Of a stretch of 55,075 bases of DNA, positions 16,889 to 26,575 are shown one piece after another (the stretch's first letter is position 1; each line of letters starts with the position of its first letter). The notes under the pieces are model-generated. The model saw nothing but the letters and a program-made list of their open reading frames with translations. It was not told where the DNA came from and made no database searches. Origin of the DNA: Pyrinomonadaceae bacterium (GTDB lineage: Bacteria; Acidobacteriota; Blastocatellia; Pyrinomonadales; Pyrinomonadaceae); the NCBI GenBank assembly GCA_013811945.1, contig JACCUI010000044.1, forward strand, positions 1 through 55,075, written 5' to 3'. Position numbers and translations under genes: made by a program.

Positions 16889-19831
16889 GTGGAAAGAAAC
16901 TTTAAGTATGTGGCTTTGGTGATAATTGCGGCTCTGATTCGTCGGCCGCACTGCCGCCGGGGGTTCGCCCTGATTTTGACAGTCTTGACTGGCTTGGGTA
17001 GCCCGGTCTCCCTGGTCGTGGGGCAGTCCCACGACGATTCGCACGCGCCGTCAGTCAGCGTCTCCGAACAGTCCTTGCTTGCATTGGAGAAGATCGGGCG
17101 TAACGAAGATGTCTTCGTAATATACCGCGATGAGAAAGGCGAGTCGGTTTGCCGCAGTGCGACTCCCGATGAGAAACGCAGCCTCTTGAAGCGGGGGAAA
17201 GCAGGCCCCACGAGCACCATTTATCCCGGCGGCAAACGACCCTGGAAGGATGAATTTAACGCGTCAGCCCCGGCCGGGACAGAACTCGGCACGCCGCTCT
17301 TGCCATCTGCGGGTCTCCGCATTGTCCTCCATGGAACGCAGCAGCTGCAAAATAACCCCACAGCGCGCGATGCTTTCATAGTCGCCGCCAATCGTTGGGA
17401 GGCATTGATCTCGACCCCCATCACCGTCGTGCTCGACGTAGACTTCGGCCCGACAATCTTTGGCGAACCTTTCCCCAACCCCAGCACACTCGGTTCAACC
17501 AGCTCATTTACCCGATCTTCCCCCCTCTCTACTGTGCGCCAGCAGCTGATTAACAACGCACCCAGGGCGGAAGAGTTGCAACTCTACAACGCGCTCCCCG
17601 CGACTGTGCCTGTGGAGCTGAACGGCTCAACGCTCAGTGCTTCACAAGTCCGGATGACGGTGACCACCGCACGAGCGCTGGGACTCAGCCCGGACATTCC
17701 TAACCCGGATGCCGTGCCGCCTAACGCTGGCGATGCGGGGATCGGCTTTAACTCCGCGCACTCGTTCGACTTCAATCCGAACGATGGCATTACCTCAGGC
17801 GCGCTCGATTTCGACTCGGTCGTCGTTCACGAGATAGGCCACGCGCTTGGTTTCATATCGAATTCCGGCAACGGCGTACCGACGCCCCTCTCAATCTGGG
17901 ATCTCTTTCGATTCCGCCCCGGCACCGCAAGTCTGGGCACAATTCCTACATCTCCGCGTGTGATGTCTGAAGGTGGTGACCAGATCTTCTTCAACAACCG
18001 GACGAACTCCTTCGGCACGATGGAGCTGGGCCTCTCCACGGGCGGTAGCGACGGGGAGGGTGGCGATGGCGCGCAATCGAGTCACTGGAAGGAAGACTCT
18101 GGAACGAACCCCTTTATCGGCATCATGGATCCCCGACTGCGTTCGGGCCGGCGCGAAGTCCTTACGGATAACGATCTCAAGGCGCTCGACACCTTCGGTT
18201 ACACAATTGGCGGTACTGCGCCCCCACCCCCGCCGCCGCCTCCTCCACCGGCGAACGATAATTTTGCTGCGGCAGTGTTGCTGAACAGCTCGTCCGGCTC
18301 AGTCACCGGCATAAACGTCGGCGCCACGGGCGAAGCGGGTGAGCCAGACCACGCCGGGGTGACCAGTTCCGGTCGCAAGTCGGTTTGGTATACCTGGACC
18401 GCGTCGGGTAGCGGCCAGACCACCTTCAACACCCAAGGGAGCAGTTACGATACCATCTTAGGCATCTACACGGGGGGCTCGGTAAACGCGCTCTCGCTCA
18501 TCGGATCCAATGATGATGTGGACACCAACGCCGACCTGCTTTATAGCAGTGTCACTTTCGCCGCTGGGGCCGGAACAACGTATCGCATCGCGGTAGACGG
18601 CTTTCAGGGAGAGACAGGTAGTATCACGCTCAATTGGACTGGGCCGGCCCCGACGCCCGCGCCAACTCCAACACCGAGCGGCGCTGTTCAATTCAGCGCA
18701 ATTACGGCTACTGCTACTGAGACTCTAAATGCTACGACGAAGCTTGACCTCACCGTAACTCGCAGCGATACATCCGGCGCGGCCTCGGTCAACTACGCCA
18801 GTTCAGACGGGACAGCCAACGAACGCTCAGACTACTTGGCGGCGCTCGGCACGCTCCAATTCCAGGCAGGCGAGGCAACGAAAACTATCGCTGTCTTCAT
18901 TGTCGACGACTCCTTCGGGGAAGGTGCAGAAACCTTCAACGTCACTCTGAGCAACGCCCTCGGCGTCTCGCTCGGCGCTCAGGCAACGGTCACCGTCACA
19001 ATCAACAGTAACGAGGCTGTGAGCGGTCCGAACCCCGTCCGGGACGCAAGCTTCAGTTCTGACTTTTTCGTTCGCCAGCACTATGTCGATTTCTTCAATC
19101 GTGAGGCCGATGCGCCGGGACTTGGTTTCTGGAAGAATCAAATTGACGAATGTACGACGCAGGCATGCCTCGAGATCCGGCGCATCAACGTCTCAGCGGC
19201 CTTCTTTGTCTCGATTGAGTTCCAGCAGACGGGCTACCTTGTTTACAAGGCATACCAGGCGGCATTCAATTCAGGTGAGCAGCTTGAACTCAGAGACTCC
19301 CTGCCGGACACACAGGAGATTGGGCGCGGCGTCATCATTGGAAAGCCAGAAGCCGAGCAGCAGTTGGAGACCAACAAGCAGAGCTTCTTCAACGGCTTCG
19401 TACAACGCCCGGCCTTCCTGGCACCCACTGCATACCCGACAACGCTAACGGCAGCGCAGTTTGTGGATAAGCTGAATGCGAACACGTTTGACCCGCGCAA
19501 TCGGGGGGCTGGAGCATTAACTCAGAGTGAGCGCGACGCTCTTGTCGCTCAGTTGTGGCCTGACCCGGCTTCGCCCACACTCCGAGCGCAGGTGCTGCGC
19601 TCAGTGTCAGAGAATGGGCTCTTTACTCAACGGCAGTTCAACAAGGCGTTCGTGTTGATGCAGTACTTCGGCTACATGCGTCGCAACCCGGACGCTACGC
19701 CTGACACTAACTTCGATGGATACAACTTCTGGCTGACGAAGCTCAATCAGTTCAACGGGAACTTCGTAGATGCCGAGATGGTCAAGGCGTTTACTACTTC
19801 CGGTGAGTATATTCAGCGCTTTGGACCTTGA
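16889..19831 (+). CDS. Secreted metalloprotease with Calx-beta and DUF4214 domains
   Basis: A 980-residue multidomain exoprotein. A signal peptide-like segment is followed by a zinc metalloprotease region of the NF038122-like type with VVHEIGHALGFISNSG (HExxH near residue 315). A run of ten prolines (about 446-455) leads to a pre-peptidase-like beta domain (VWYTWTASGSGQTTFNTQ, about 465-590) and a Calx-beta domain (about 600-705). A DUF4214 domain follows (about 720-980: RQHYVDFFNREADAPGLGFW, then FNKAFVLMQYFGYMRRNPD, then GYNFWLTKLNQFNG). GTG 16889 is preferred over TTG 16844 because GGAG lies 6 bases before it. DUF4214 has no established function; it is frequent at the C-terminus of secreted acidobacterial proteins, so a surface-retention role is plausible. 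Confidence 0.8.
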   Translation: MERNFKYVALVIIAALIRRPHCRRGFALILTVLTGLGSPVSLVVGQSHDDSHAPSVSVSEQSLLALEKIGRNEDVFVIYRDEKGESVCRSATPDEKRSLLKRGKAGPTSTIYPGGKRPWKDEFNASAPAGTELGTPLLPSAGLRIVLHGTQQLQNNPTARDAFIVAANRWEALISTPITVVLDVDFGPTIFGEPFPNPSTLGSTSSFTRSSPLSTVRQQLINNAPRAEELQLYNALPATVPVELNGSTLSASQVRMTVTTARALGLSPDIPNPDAVPPNAGDAGIGFNSAHSFDFNPNDGITSGALDFDSVVVHEIGHALGFISNSGNGVPTPLSIWDLFRFRPGTASLGTIPTSPRVMSEGGDQIFFNNRTNSFGTMELGLSTGGSDGEGGDGAQSSHWKEDSGTNPFIGIMDPRLRSGRREVLTDNDLKALDTFGYTIGGTAPPPPPPPPPPANDNFAAAVLLNSSSGSVTGINVGATGEAGEPDHAGVTSSGRKSVWYTWTASGSGQTTFNTQGSSYDTILGIYTGGSVNALSLIGSNDDVDTNADLLYSSVTFAAGAGTTYRIAVDGFQGETGSITLNWTGPAPTPAPTPTPSGAVQFSAITATATETLNATTKLDLTVTRSDTSGAASVNYASSDGTANERSDYLAALGTLQFQAGEATKTIAVFIVDDSFGEGAETFNVTLSNALGVSLGAQATVTVTINSNEAVSGPNPVRDASFSSDFFVRQHYVDFFNREADAPGLGFWKNQIDECTTQACLEIRRINVSAAFFVSIEFQQTGYLVYKAYQAAFNSGEQLELRDSLPDTQEIGRGVIIGKPEAEQQLETNKQSFFNGFVQRPAFLAPTAYPTTLTAAQFVDKLNANTFDPRNRGAGALTQSERDALVAQLWPDPASPTLRAQVLRSVSENGLFTQRQFNKAFVLMQYFGYMRRNPDATPDTNFDGYNFWLTKLNQFNGNFVDAEMVKAFTTSGEYIQRFGP

Positions 19832-19871
19832 CGGGCGCACAGGTTCTCGCAGGGTTCCCGATCGACGGAAG

Positions 19872-19936
19872 CGATCCACGAAATGACACCACCCAACACG
19901 AAACTGTGGGATCATTTCGTGTCAATTCGTGGATCG
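19872..19936. repeat. Palindromic intergenic element, family A (full copy)
   Basis: Eighteen-base arms CGATCCACGAAATGACAC and GTGTCAATTCGTGGATCG (one mismatch) enclose a smaller inner palindrome (ACACGAAA...TTTCGTGT). It lies 40 bases after the stop of the DUF4214 protease. Related copies are at 20225, 30549, 42871 and 48046. Confidence 0.8.
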
Positions 19937-19995
19937 TGTTTGACGCCCGCTACGCGTCGATAGACCTCGCGCGCAGCTCGACCGCCCCCATACTG

Positions 19996-20205
19996 AAAGC
20001 ACAAGAGTTCAACAAGGCATTCGTCCTGATGCAGTACTTCGGCTACTTGCAGCGCAACCCGGACGATGCGCCCGATGCCAATCTTAACGGATACAACTTC
20101 TGGCTTACCAAACTCAACCAGTTCAACGGCAATTTCCGCCAGGCCGAAATGGTGAAGGCGTTTATTACGTCAGGCGAATATCGGAGCCGCTTCGGACCTC
20201 CATGA
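19996..20205 (+). pseudogene. Duplicated C-terminal tail of DUF4214
   Basis: Seventy codons repeat the end of the preceding protein with few changes: FNKAFVLMQYFGYLQRNPDD, GYNFWLTKLNQFNGNFRQAE, then a SGEYRSRFGPP ending. Nothing upstream encodes the rest of the domain. The open frame can be extended to 19828, but that part passes through the family A palindrome and has no resemblance to DUF4214. I read this as a leftover of a tandem duplication or of recombination between DUF4214 genes, most likely not expressed as a functional protein. Confidence 0.65.
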
Positions 20206-20224
20206 GGATTTAGACGAACAGAAG

Positions 20225-20279
20225 CGATCCACGAAACGACACGAACGCCCTACGATAATTTGCAGGTCAAGAAGGGGGC
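20225..20279. repeat. Half copy of family A joined to a half copy of family B
   Basis: CGATCCACGAAACGACACGA (from 20225) matches the left arm of family A. Four bases later TACGATAATTTGCAGGT (from 20251) matches the left terminal repeat of the family B element at 31818. The two partial elements sit side by side, which suggests a hot spot for such insertions. Confidence 0.6.
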
Positions 20280-20425
20280 AAAGGGTAGCGCGCTCCCGCT
20301 CAAGATGGCTCAAGCACTCAACCTTGAACTGCCATTTCAAGCTACACGGGACTTGACCAAATTACTATAGGTCGATTGCTTTTTGACACAGGCTCTGCCG
20401 CTCGCCGTTCTGACCGCACGCAAAG

Positions 20426-20461
20426 AAAAAGGCTGGACTCTAACCTGAGTCCAGCCTTTTT
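20426..20461. terminator. Rho-independent terminator
   Basis: A perfect hairpin with arms AAAAGGCTGGACTC and GAGTCCAGCCTTTT and a 6-base loop, with A-run and T-run flanks, so it can work in both directions. It lies 20 bases beyond the stop of the minus-strand DUF4214 gene. Confidence 0.9.
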
Positions 20462-20480
20462 AACTAAGCCCCTTGAAATC

Positions 20481-21404
20481 TTAGAAGCGACCGAAATACT
20501 CCCCGGAGACGATGAACGACTTGACCATCTCGGCAGCATGAAAGTCGCCGTTGAACTGATTGAGTTTGTTGAGCCAGAAGTTGTATCCGTCGAGGTTATT
20601 ATCAGGGGCGCCATCAGGATTGCGCCGCAGGTAACCGAAGTACTGCATCAACACGAAAGCCGGACTCTTCTCCTTAGTGTCGAAGGCCGAGCTCTCGATA
20701 ATACTGCGCAACGCAGTTGCTCGTCCCGCCGTCGAGTTACCACTCGCTGTCAGGTCGGCGACGATCTGGTTCCGGTTGACTTGAGCTGCAGTAAGACCCG
20801 CGGCCTGAATAAGATTGTCAACATACTCACCCGGGCTCAGGGTAGTCGGATAGCGGGCAAGGAAAGACCCGCGGCCGACCCAGGCATTGGCGAAAGCGGT
20901 CTGGTTGGCCGCCAACTGGCCCTGCCAGTCGCCCTGGCCCACAATCACGCCGTTACCCACCTGACGCGTATCGGGCATAAACGTGGCATAGCGGGGTAGG
21001 TCGCCGAAGCTCCCTTTGTGGAGACGGTAGACGAAATAACCGGTGCCATTAAATTCGATGGAAAGGAAGAACGCGCCAGACGAATTCACCCGTTGGCCGT
21101 CGACGCAGGCTCCGTTTCCACCGCAGCTCGTAATCTGATTGACCCAGAAGTTAAAACCGCTCTGGTCCGGCATACGGCTCAGGAAGTCAACATACTGCTG
21201 GTGAACGAAAAAATCGGCGTCATTGATGGTAATCGGGGTGTTGGTTCCCGGCCGCAGCCGCAGTGGCTTGACTCTGATATCTCCGTAAAACAGCTCGGAG
21301 GGAAGGCTGGGAACCTCAGTCACTATCCTTAGCGTGGGAGGGCCCTGGGCCAATACACTCAAGCCACTAAGGCTGATAACTAAAACGGCGATGGCGAATT
21401 TCAT
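20481..21404 (-). CDS. Secreted DUF4214 protein
   Basis: A 307-residue protein with signal peptide MKFAIAVLVISLSGLSVLAQ and, from about residue 62 to the end, a complete DUF4214 domain. Recognisable blocks are FFVHQQYVDFLSRMPDQSGF, a cysteine pair in ITSCGGNGACVDGQRVNSSG, FFLSIEFNGTGYFVYRLHKG, FVLMQYFGYLRRNPDGAPDN and SGEYFGRF at the very end. The start is well supported by AGGAG 8 bases before the ATG. It is the simplest DUF4214 gene in the window, with no extra enzyme domain. It is followed by a strong terminator. The opposite-strand open frame here is only its shadow. Confidence 0.85.
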   Translation of the reverse strand: MKFAIAVLVISLSGLSVLAQGPPTLRIVTEVPSLPSELFYGDIRVKPLRLRPGTNTPITINDADFFVHQQYVDFLSRMPDQSGFNFWVNQITSCGGNGACVDGQRVNSSGAFFLSIEFNGTGYFVYRLHKGSFGDLPRYATFMPDTRQVGNGVIVGQGDWQGQLAANQTAFANAWVGRGSFLARYPTTLSPGEYVDNLIQAAGLTAAQVNRNQIVADLTASGNSTAGRATALRSIIESSAFDTKEKSPAFVLMQYFGYLRRNPDGAPDNNLDGYNFWLNKLNQFNGDFHAAEMVKSFIVSGEYFGRF

Positions 21405-21628
21405 CTTATTGCTCCTGACAAGATTTAAGCTAAGGGAAAGGACAAGAGGGTTCGTCTATCATGAGCGTTAGACGCGCCAACAAGGTTTAAAGTCTAACTC
21501 CTCGCGCGACAAAGGTCAATAGAAAGCTTCGCCCAGGAACTACTGACTGAAAAAGGTTGAAAACTATCGTCTCTGATGACTGAACCGATGTAAGGTGTCT
21601 GATAGTCGGAGCAAAAGCCACATAAAAC

Positions 21629-22774
21629 ATGCGCATCGGACTCGACGGGATACCCCTGACGGCTCTCAAAACCGGCGTTGGGCACTACACTTTTGAACTT
21701 GCCTGCGCCCTGGCCGGGATCGCTCCTGAGAGCAATTTTGAAGTTGTCTACCCATCGAACCTCCGCAAGGTGGCCACTACCGAGCAGGATGACACACCAC
21801 CACTTCCAGCCAACCTAAGATTCAAGCGGGTCCGGGTTGGCCCATTGGGCAGGTATTGGTGGTCCACGGGTTTGCCCCGCTACGTTCGCAGCAGCGGCAT
21901 GGAACTCTTTCACGGAACTAATTACGACGTGCCTCCCTGGCGGCAGTGCGCGACGGTGCTCACAATCCACGACCTCTCGCTACTAATCCACCCAGAGACC
22001 CACGAAAAGCGTCGGGTCAATCGTTCCCGGCGCCGTCTCCCGCTGATGGCCCGGGCAGCCAGCGTAGTAATCGTCCCCACTGAGAGTGTGCGCGGCGAAG
22101 TCTGCGAGTACCTTGGGCTTTCTGCCGAGAAGGTCTTCGCGGTCCCTGAAGCAGCGCGCGCTTGTTTTACGCCCATCGAGTTGGAAGCTACGGAAGAGGT
22201 GCGCCGAAGGCTGGGCATAGGAGCCGACTTTCTACTGACGGTGGGAACAATTGAGCCGCGCAAAAATTTGCAAACGCTCGTCAAGGCTTTCGAGACAGTT
22301 GCACATGCGCGACCTCTTAGTACACTGCAACTCGTCGTCGCCGGAAGCCGCGGCTGGCTGATTGAACCCCTGCTGGAGGCAGTGGAAAAATCGCCATTTC
22401 GAGACCGCATCATCCTCACCGAATATCTTAACGACCAAGCGCTGCGGGCTCTCTATTCTTCGTGCCGCGCGTTTGTCTATCCTTCCATTTACGAAGGGTT
22501 CGGCCTGCCACCACTTGAAGCGATGGCTTGCGGAGCGCCTGTTATCACAAGCCGCATTCCAGCCCTCGAGGAAACTACGGGAGGTGCGGCAATCCTCGTA
22601 GAACCGACGAACGTTCAGTCGCTCGCAGGTGCCCTTGCCGACCTACTCGACAGTGATGACCTTCGTTCCAGACTTTCCGCTCTGGGGCGAAGCCGCGCCG
22701 CGGAGTTCACCTGGGAGCGTACTGCGCGTCTCACGCTCGACGTTTATGAGAAAGCCAAAGCTAGACGGGAGTAG
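21629..22774 (+). CDS. GT4-family glycosyltransferase
   Basis: A 381-residue GT-B fold enzyme. It has MRIGLDGIPL and the glycine-rich loop TGVGHYTFEL at the N-terminus, a central TVGTIEPRKNLQTLVKAF (about 204-221), and the C-terminal nucleotide-sugar site YEGFGLPPLEAMACGAPV with the EX7E glutamates 289 and 297. The family closely resembles mannosyl-type transferases of polysaccharide clusters; donor and acceptor cannot be read from the sequence. It acts at the cytoplasmic face of the inner membrane. It opens the polysaccharide locus on the plus strand and converges with the two GT-C genes. No clear ribosome binding site precedes the ATG at 21629. Confidence 0.85.
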   Translation: MRIGLDGIPLTALKTGVGHYTFELACALAGIAPESNFEVVYPSNLRKVATTEQDDTPPLPANLRFKRVRVGPLGRYWWSTGLPRYVRSSGMELFHGTNYDVPPWRQCATVLTIHDLSLLIHPETHEKRRVNRSRRRLPLMARAASVVIVPTESVRGEVCEYLGLSAEKVFAVPEAARACFTPIELEATEEVRRRLGIGADFLLTVGTIEPRKNLQTLVKAFETVAHARPLSTLQLVVAGSRGWLIEPLLEAVEKSPFRDRIILTEYLNDQALRALYSSCRAFVYPSIYEGFGLPPLEAMACGAPVITSRIPALEETTGGAAILVEPTNVQSLAGALADLLDSDDLRSRLSALGRSRAAEFTWERTARLTLDVYEKAKARRE

Positions 22775-22967
22775 CATTGCCGAATGCCGATTGGAATAAG
22801 GCAAGGCGGCCCAGGTTACTGCGATGGTGAGACTGTGGTTTTCCATCATTGGTGCTCTTGGAGTCATGGTCTCAAGTCAACGTCGGGGTAGGAAGTCGGG
22901 ACCAAGAAGAAGAAATCAGCAATCGGCAATTGGCAATTGGCAGTGCCCTGCGGGCTACTGCCCCGAC

Positions 22968-24704
22968 TCATTCGTTCATGCGGTAGAGGTAGATGGAGCC
23001 GCCGAAGACTGCTTCAGGAGTGCGATTGCGGTAATCGTCGAAAAAATTTCGCTGCTGCTCTTTCGTTTCGCGCCCGCTGCCTTCGCTCCAGCCCGGCACT
23101 GTGGAGCCGTTCAGAAAGCTCGCGCCTAGCGCGACGTAGCGCGTCTCCGGCAGAGGGGCCCCCGGAGGAGACAGCAGGTCAATGTACGACACCCCATATA
23201 GTGGCAGCAGCACCGATCCACCAAGGAAGGAGGCCCGCACACGAGTCTCACCGCGCTCCTTCAAATACCCGGCCACAGTTCCTGCATCATCGCCCCACTC
23301 AACATTTGAGTCGGAAAGGTACTCCCACGCAGGCCGACCGGACGCGAACTGATTCATATAAGGGATATAGTGCGGGTAGGCACGCACAGCTTCCGCGGCG
23401 CAAGCCGCTATGACGATGACCACTAGCGCGACGGCGAGTCGGTGGTTTCGCCGCGTGCGTAGCAAGCGGTCCAGCAACGCGCCCCCAAGGATGAAAAGAA
23501 AAGGGAAAACGGGGAGCAAATGCCGAATGCCTATGTTGATGCTGGCGAACATTGCCATCACCGCGTAAATCCCAACCGGGGCAAGCAGTATCAGGAATCT
23601 CACCTCCCGTCGGATCGCGCCAAACGCTGCCCAGGCGAGCGAGACCATGGTGATCAGGAGAAAAGGAATCGTCGTCTTCAGCGCAAAAGCGGCTGGGAAG
23701 TAATACCACCAACCGTGATCGCTATAGGCACCAAGGAGGAAGGCCGAGTGACCGAGATCGTTGTGCATAAAGGTGCGGTACACGCCGTACAAAAAATAAG
23801 GTGGAGCAAATAGGGACGAGGGTTTCAAAGCCGACAGGAGCAAGGTCGAACGCGCTTGATCATTGCGCACGAGAGCCTCAATGTCGGCGGCTATCAAGGG
23901 TTGGTGAAGAAAAAAGTAAGCCGCTTTCAGCATCAGCAGCGTGAAGAACGCGGAAAACAAGAAGTGCACCAGGAGCTGACGTCTTTCAGTACCCGATGGT
24001 GGGCGAAGCACGAAGAAGCAAAAGGACACCAGCAGCACGGGCACAAGAATCACCATCGAGTACTTAGCGACAAGCGCAAGACCGCATGCTAGTCCGAGCC
24101 AACACGCTCGCCGCAGAGTAAACGTCGAGCCGTACAGATAAAGCGCGAAGAAAAAAAGCAAATAAGCGAAGGCGACATGAATGTCCTTTACGACTCTGCC
24201 ATGGGCCAGAATAGTGGGCTCAAAGCTGAAAAGGGCGACGGCCAGCACGGCGGCGCGGACGTTGAATAAGCGTCGTGCAAAAATGAAAACAAGGGCGCCG
24301 AGCAGGACAGTCAGGATTACCATGGGCACTCGCGCCCAGAAAAAGACGCTTTCAAAATGCTGCCGGTTCGTGGTCCAAAAACGGTTAGCCGCAATTAGCG
24401 TTTGATCGGCCGAAGGTTCACGGCTCAGGTCAGCCAGTTCTGGAGTTTTTAGCGGCAGGAATACCAGCGGCAGCCCGGCCAATAGTTTTGAGAGCGGGGG
24501 ATGATCAGGCTCAATGTAGAATGTCCGCGAATTCAGATAATAGTAGCCGGAGGGAATGATCAGAGTTTCGTCAATCGTGATGTTCTTGCGCGCAATGACG
24601 CTCAGGAGGTTAAAGCCCATCAGCAAAAGCAGCGCGCCGCAGGCGACCTCAGCCCACCTTCGTCGGAGGACGTGCCTCCAGGCCTGAGAAAGATTAGTCG
24701 TCAT
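22968..24704 (-). CDS. GT-C membrane glycosyltransferase (PMT/ArnT-like), paralogue 1
   Basis: A 578-residue membrane protein with about a dozen helices and the GT-C acidic loop after helix 1 (NITIDETLIIPSGYYYLN, then EPDHPPL). Family members transfer a sugar from polyprenyl-phosphate sugar on the periplasmic side. It shares most of its length with the next gene, including HGRVV, the SDSNVEWGDD block and the final GGSIYLYR motif. Its ATG overlaps the stop of the upstream paralogue by 4 bases (ATGA), so the two are translationally coupled. The exact acceptor is unknown; LPS or glycan decoration is the likely role. Confidence 0.8.
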   Translation of the reverse strand: MTTNLSQAWRHVLRRRWAEVACGALLLLMGFNLLSVIARKNITIDETLIIPSGYYYLNSRTFYIEPDHPPLSKLLAGLPLVFLPLKTPELADLSREPSADQTLIAANRFWTTNRQHFESVFFWARVPMVILTVLLGALVFIFARRLFNVRAAVLAVALFSFEPTILAHGRVVKDIHVAFAYLLFFFALYLYGSTFTLRRACWLGLACGLALVAKYSMVILVPVLLVSFCFFVLRPPSGTERRQLLVHFLFSAFFTLLMLKAAYFFLHQPLIAADIEALVRNDQARSTLLLSALKPSSLFAPPYFLYGVYRTFMHNDLGHSAFLLGAYSDHGWWYYFPAAFALKTTIPFLLITMVSLAWAAFGAIRREVRFLILLAPVGIYAVMAMFASINIGIRHLLPVFPFLFILGGALLDRLLRTRRNHRLAVALVVIVIAACAAEAVRAYPHYIPYMNQFASGRPAWEYLSDSNVEWGDDAGTVAGYLKERGETRVRASFLGGSVLLPLYGVSYIDLLSPPGAPLPETRYVALGASFLNGSTVPGWSEGSGRETKEQQRNFFDDYRNRTPEAVFGGSIYLYRMNE

Positions 24705-26575
24705 TCGCGTATGCGGTAGAGGTAGATGGAGCCGCCGAAGACGATCTCGGGCTGCCGGTCTCGATAGCGCGCAAAAAAGTTAGTGCGCTTTTCGGTTGTC
24801 TCACGGCCGTCGACGCCACCGGGCACCGTCGAGCCGTTAAGAAAACTTGCGCCGATGGCGACATAACGTGTGTCGGGCGTCGCACCAGCCGGCAACGATA
24901 ATAGATCTACGTACTCCACGTCGTACTGCGTAAGCGTACTCCAACCGGCAGACAAGACTGCGGTCACCCGAGTCTCGCCGCGAGCTTTGAGATAGGTGGC
25001 GAGTTCGCCCATGTCATCTCCCCATTCAACGTTCGAGTCCGAAAGGTTGCGCCAGCCCGGTTGCCTGCCAGCGAGTTGATTAGTGTAAGGGATATAGTCC
25101 GGGAATGAGCGCACCGCTTCATAAGCCATCCAGCCAAGAATTAAAGCCAGGAACAGGAATACTGCCCTGCGGGCGTGCTCGACTCGAAGCAGCCTGTCCA
25201 GCAGGGCGCCTGAAGCGATAAACAAAAATGGATAGGCAGGCAAGAGGTGACGAATGCCGATGTTTATATGACTGGTCAGTGAAATCGCAAGATAGATACC
25301 AAACGGCACCAGAACGAACGCGAAGACACGCTCACGCGTCATGACCAGTCTATAGAGTGACCAAACAAGGGCTGCAATCGAAAGGAGCAGGAAGGGAATC
25401 GTGGTCTTCAGAGCGAAGGCAACGGGGAAGTAGTACCACCAACCCAGGTCGTTGTGCGCGCCGAGCAGTGATGCCGAGTGCCCGTACTGATTGTGGATAA
25501 CTATGTTGTAAAGACCAAACAGGAAATATGTAGGCACGAGCTTGGAGACTACGGCGAGTCCCTTCATTAAACTACCAAAGAGAGGCTCAGACATCATCTT
25601 CACCCATCGCACGTCCGACGCTTCCAGTGCGGGACTCTGAAAGTCGTACACTGCGTTGACCAGGAACAAGACGACAGCCACCACCAGCACCGCGTGAAGA
25701 AGAAGCTGCTTTCTTCCCTGGCCCAGCCACTTATGGAGTGCGCCGGCAGAGCGAAGCGATCCGGGGTCGCCAGGGGAGCAGCTCCGCTGGGGTGAAGACG
25801 ACGGTGCTTGGGATACGCAGAATAGTGCGACCGCTGCCAGCGCGAGGACAGGCCCGATCACAATCATCGAAAACTTTGTAACCAATGCGATACCGCAAGC
25901 GAGTCCCAGCAAAAGTGCGCGTTTTACAGACGGAGCGTTACCGTACGAGTGCAGGGCGAAGATGAAGAGCAAGTAGGCGAGCGCAGCGGGAACATCAGTA
26001 TGGACCACGCGTCCATGGGCGAGCACGGTGGGTTCGAAGACATAGAGCGCCACGGCGAAGAGCCCCGCTGTCTCACCGAAGAGTTTTCGCGAGTAAATGA
26101 AGATCAGCGCACCGAGAGTGAGAGTCAGTGGAACCATCATCGCCCGCGTCCAGAAAGTGATGGAGCCGAACCGGGCGCGATTAGCCTGCCAGAAACGCTG
26201 GTGAAATCCCCACGTGCGCTCCATAAAGCCTTCATGCCGAGCGTCTAATGCAGAGGGTTCCTCAGGCTGGATGAAAAGGAGCGGCAGCACGGCCCACATC
26301 TTTACCAGTGGTGGGTGCTCATTGTTGAGATGGAAGTCTCCGGCGACTAGATGATAGTATCCCGCCGGAATGTGAACGATTTCATCGTTGGTGATGCTCT
26401 TGCGCGAAATCGCCGCGAAGAGATTTATGGCCATCAAGAGCAGGAGACAGGCGCACACCACTTCAGCCCGGTGCGCGAGGACGAACTGCTTCAACATTTC
26501 GAGCACGCGCCCGGGGGCCACGTCAGTCCTACTTTCGCCCGCTACTCGTACCTGACCCTTTAATGACTGGTCCAT
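24701..26575 (-). CDS. GT-C membrane glycosyltransferase (PMT/ArnT-like), paralogue 2
   Basis: A 624-residue paralogue of the downstream gene, with SITNDEIVHIPAGYYHLVAG and NNEHPPL as the GT-C catalytic loop, HGRVVHTDVPAALAYLL, a SDSNVEWGDDMGELATYLKA block and GGSIYLYRIRE at the end. Compared with paralogue 1 it has about 26 extra residues in one loop (around SSPQRSCSPGDPGSLRSAG, near 25735-25805), rich in Ser/Pro/Gly and encoded by a partly palindromic stretch. The ATG at 26575 has a good GAGG site. Its first 13 bases overlap the start of the divergent YfhO-like gene, so the two transcripts begin within each other's coding start. Confidence 0.8.
   Translation of the reverse strand: MDQSLKGQVRVAGESRTDVAPGRVLEMLKQFVLAHRAEVVCACLLLLMAINLFAAISRKSITNDEIVHIPAGYYHLVAGDFHLNNEHPPLVKMWAVLPLLFIQPEEPSALDARHEGFMERTWGFHQRFWQANRARFGSITFWTRAMMVPLTLTLGALIFIYSRKLFGETAGLFAVALYVFEPTVLAHGRVVHTDVPAALAYLLFIFALHSYGNAPSVKRALLLGLACGIALVTKFSMIVIGPVLALAAVALFCVSQAPSSSPQRSCSPGDPGSLRSAGALHKWLGQGRKQLLLHAVLVVAVVLFLVNAVYDFQSPALEASDVRWVKMMSEPLFGSLMKGLAVVSKLVPTYFLFGLYNIVIHNQYGHSASLLGAHNDLGWWYYFPVAFALKTTIPFLLLSIAALVWSLYRLVMTRERVFAFVLVPFGIYLAISLTSHINIGIRHLLPAYPFLFIASGALLDRLLRVEHARRAVFLFLALILGWMAYEAVRSFPDYIPYTNQLAGRQPGWRNLSDSNVEWGDDMGELATYLKARGETRVTAVLSAGWSTLTQYDVEYVDLLSLPAGATPDTRYVAIGASFLNGSTVPGGVDGRETTEKRTNFFARYRDRQPEIVFGGSIYLYRIRE

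Noticed and set aside
20376..20999. A 207-residue plus-strand protein
   Set aside because: It is the antisense of the DUF4214 gene at 20481-21404 and also runs through the terminator hairpin.
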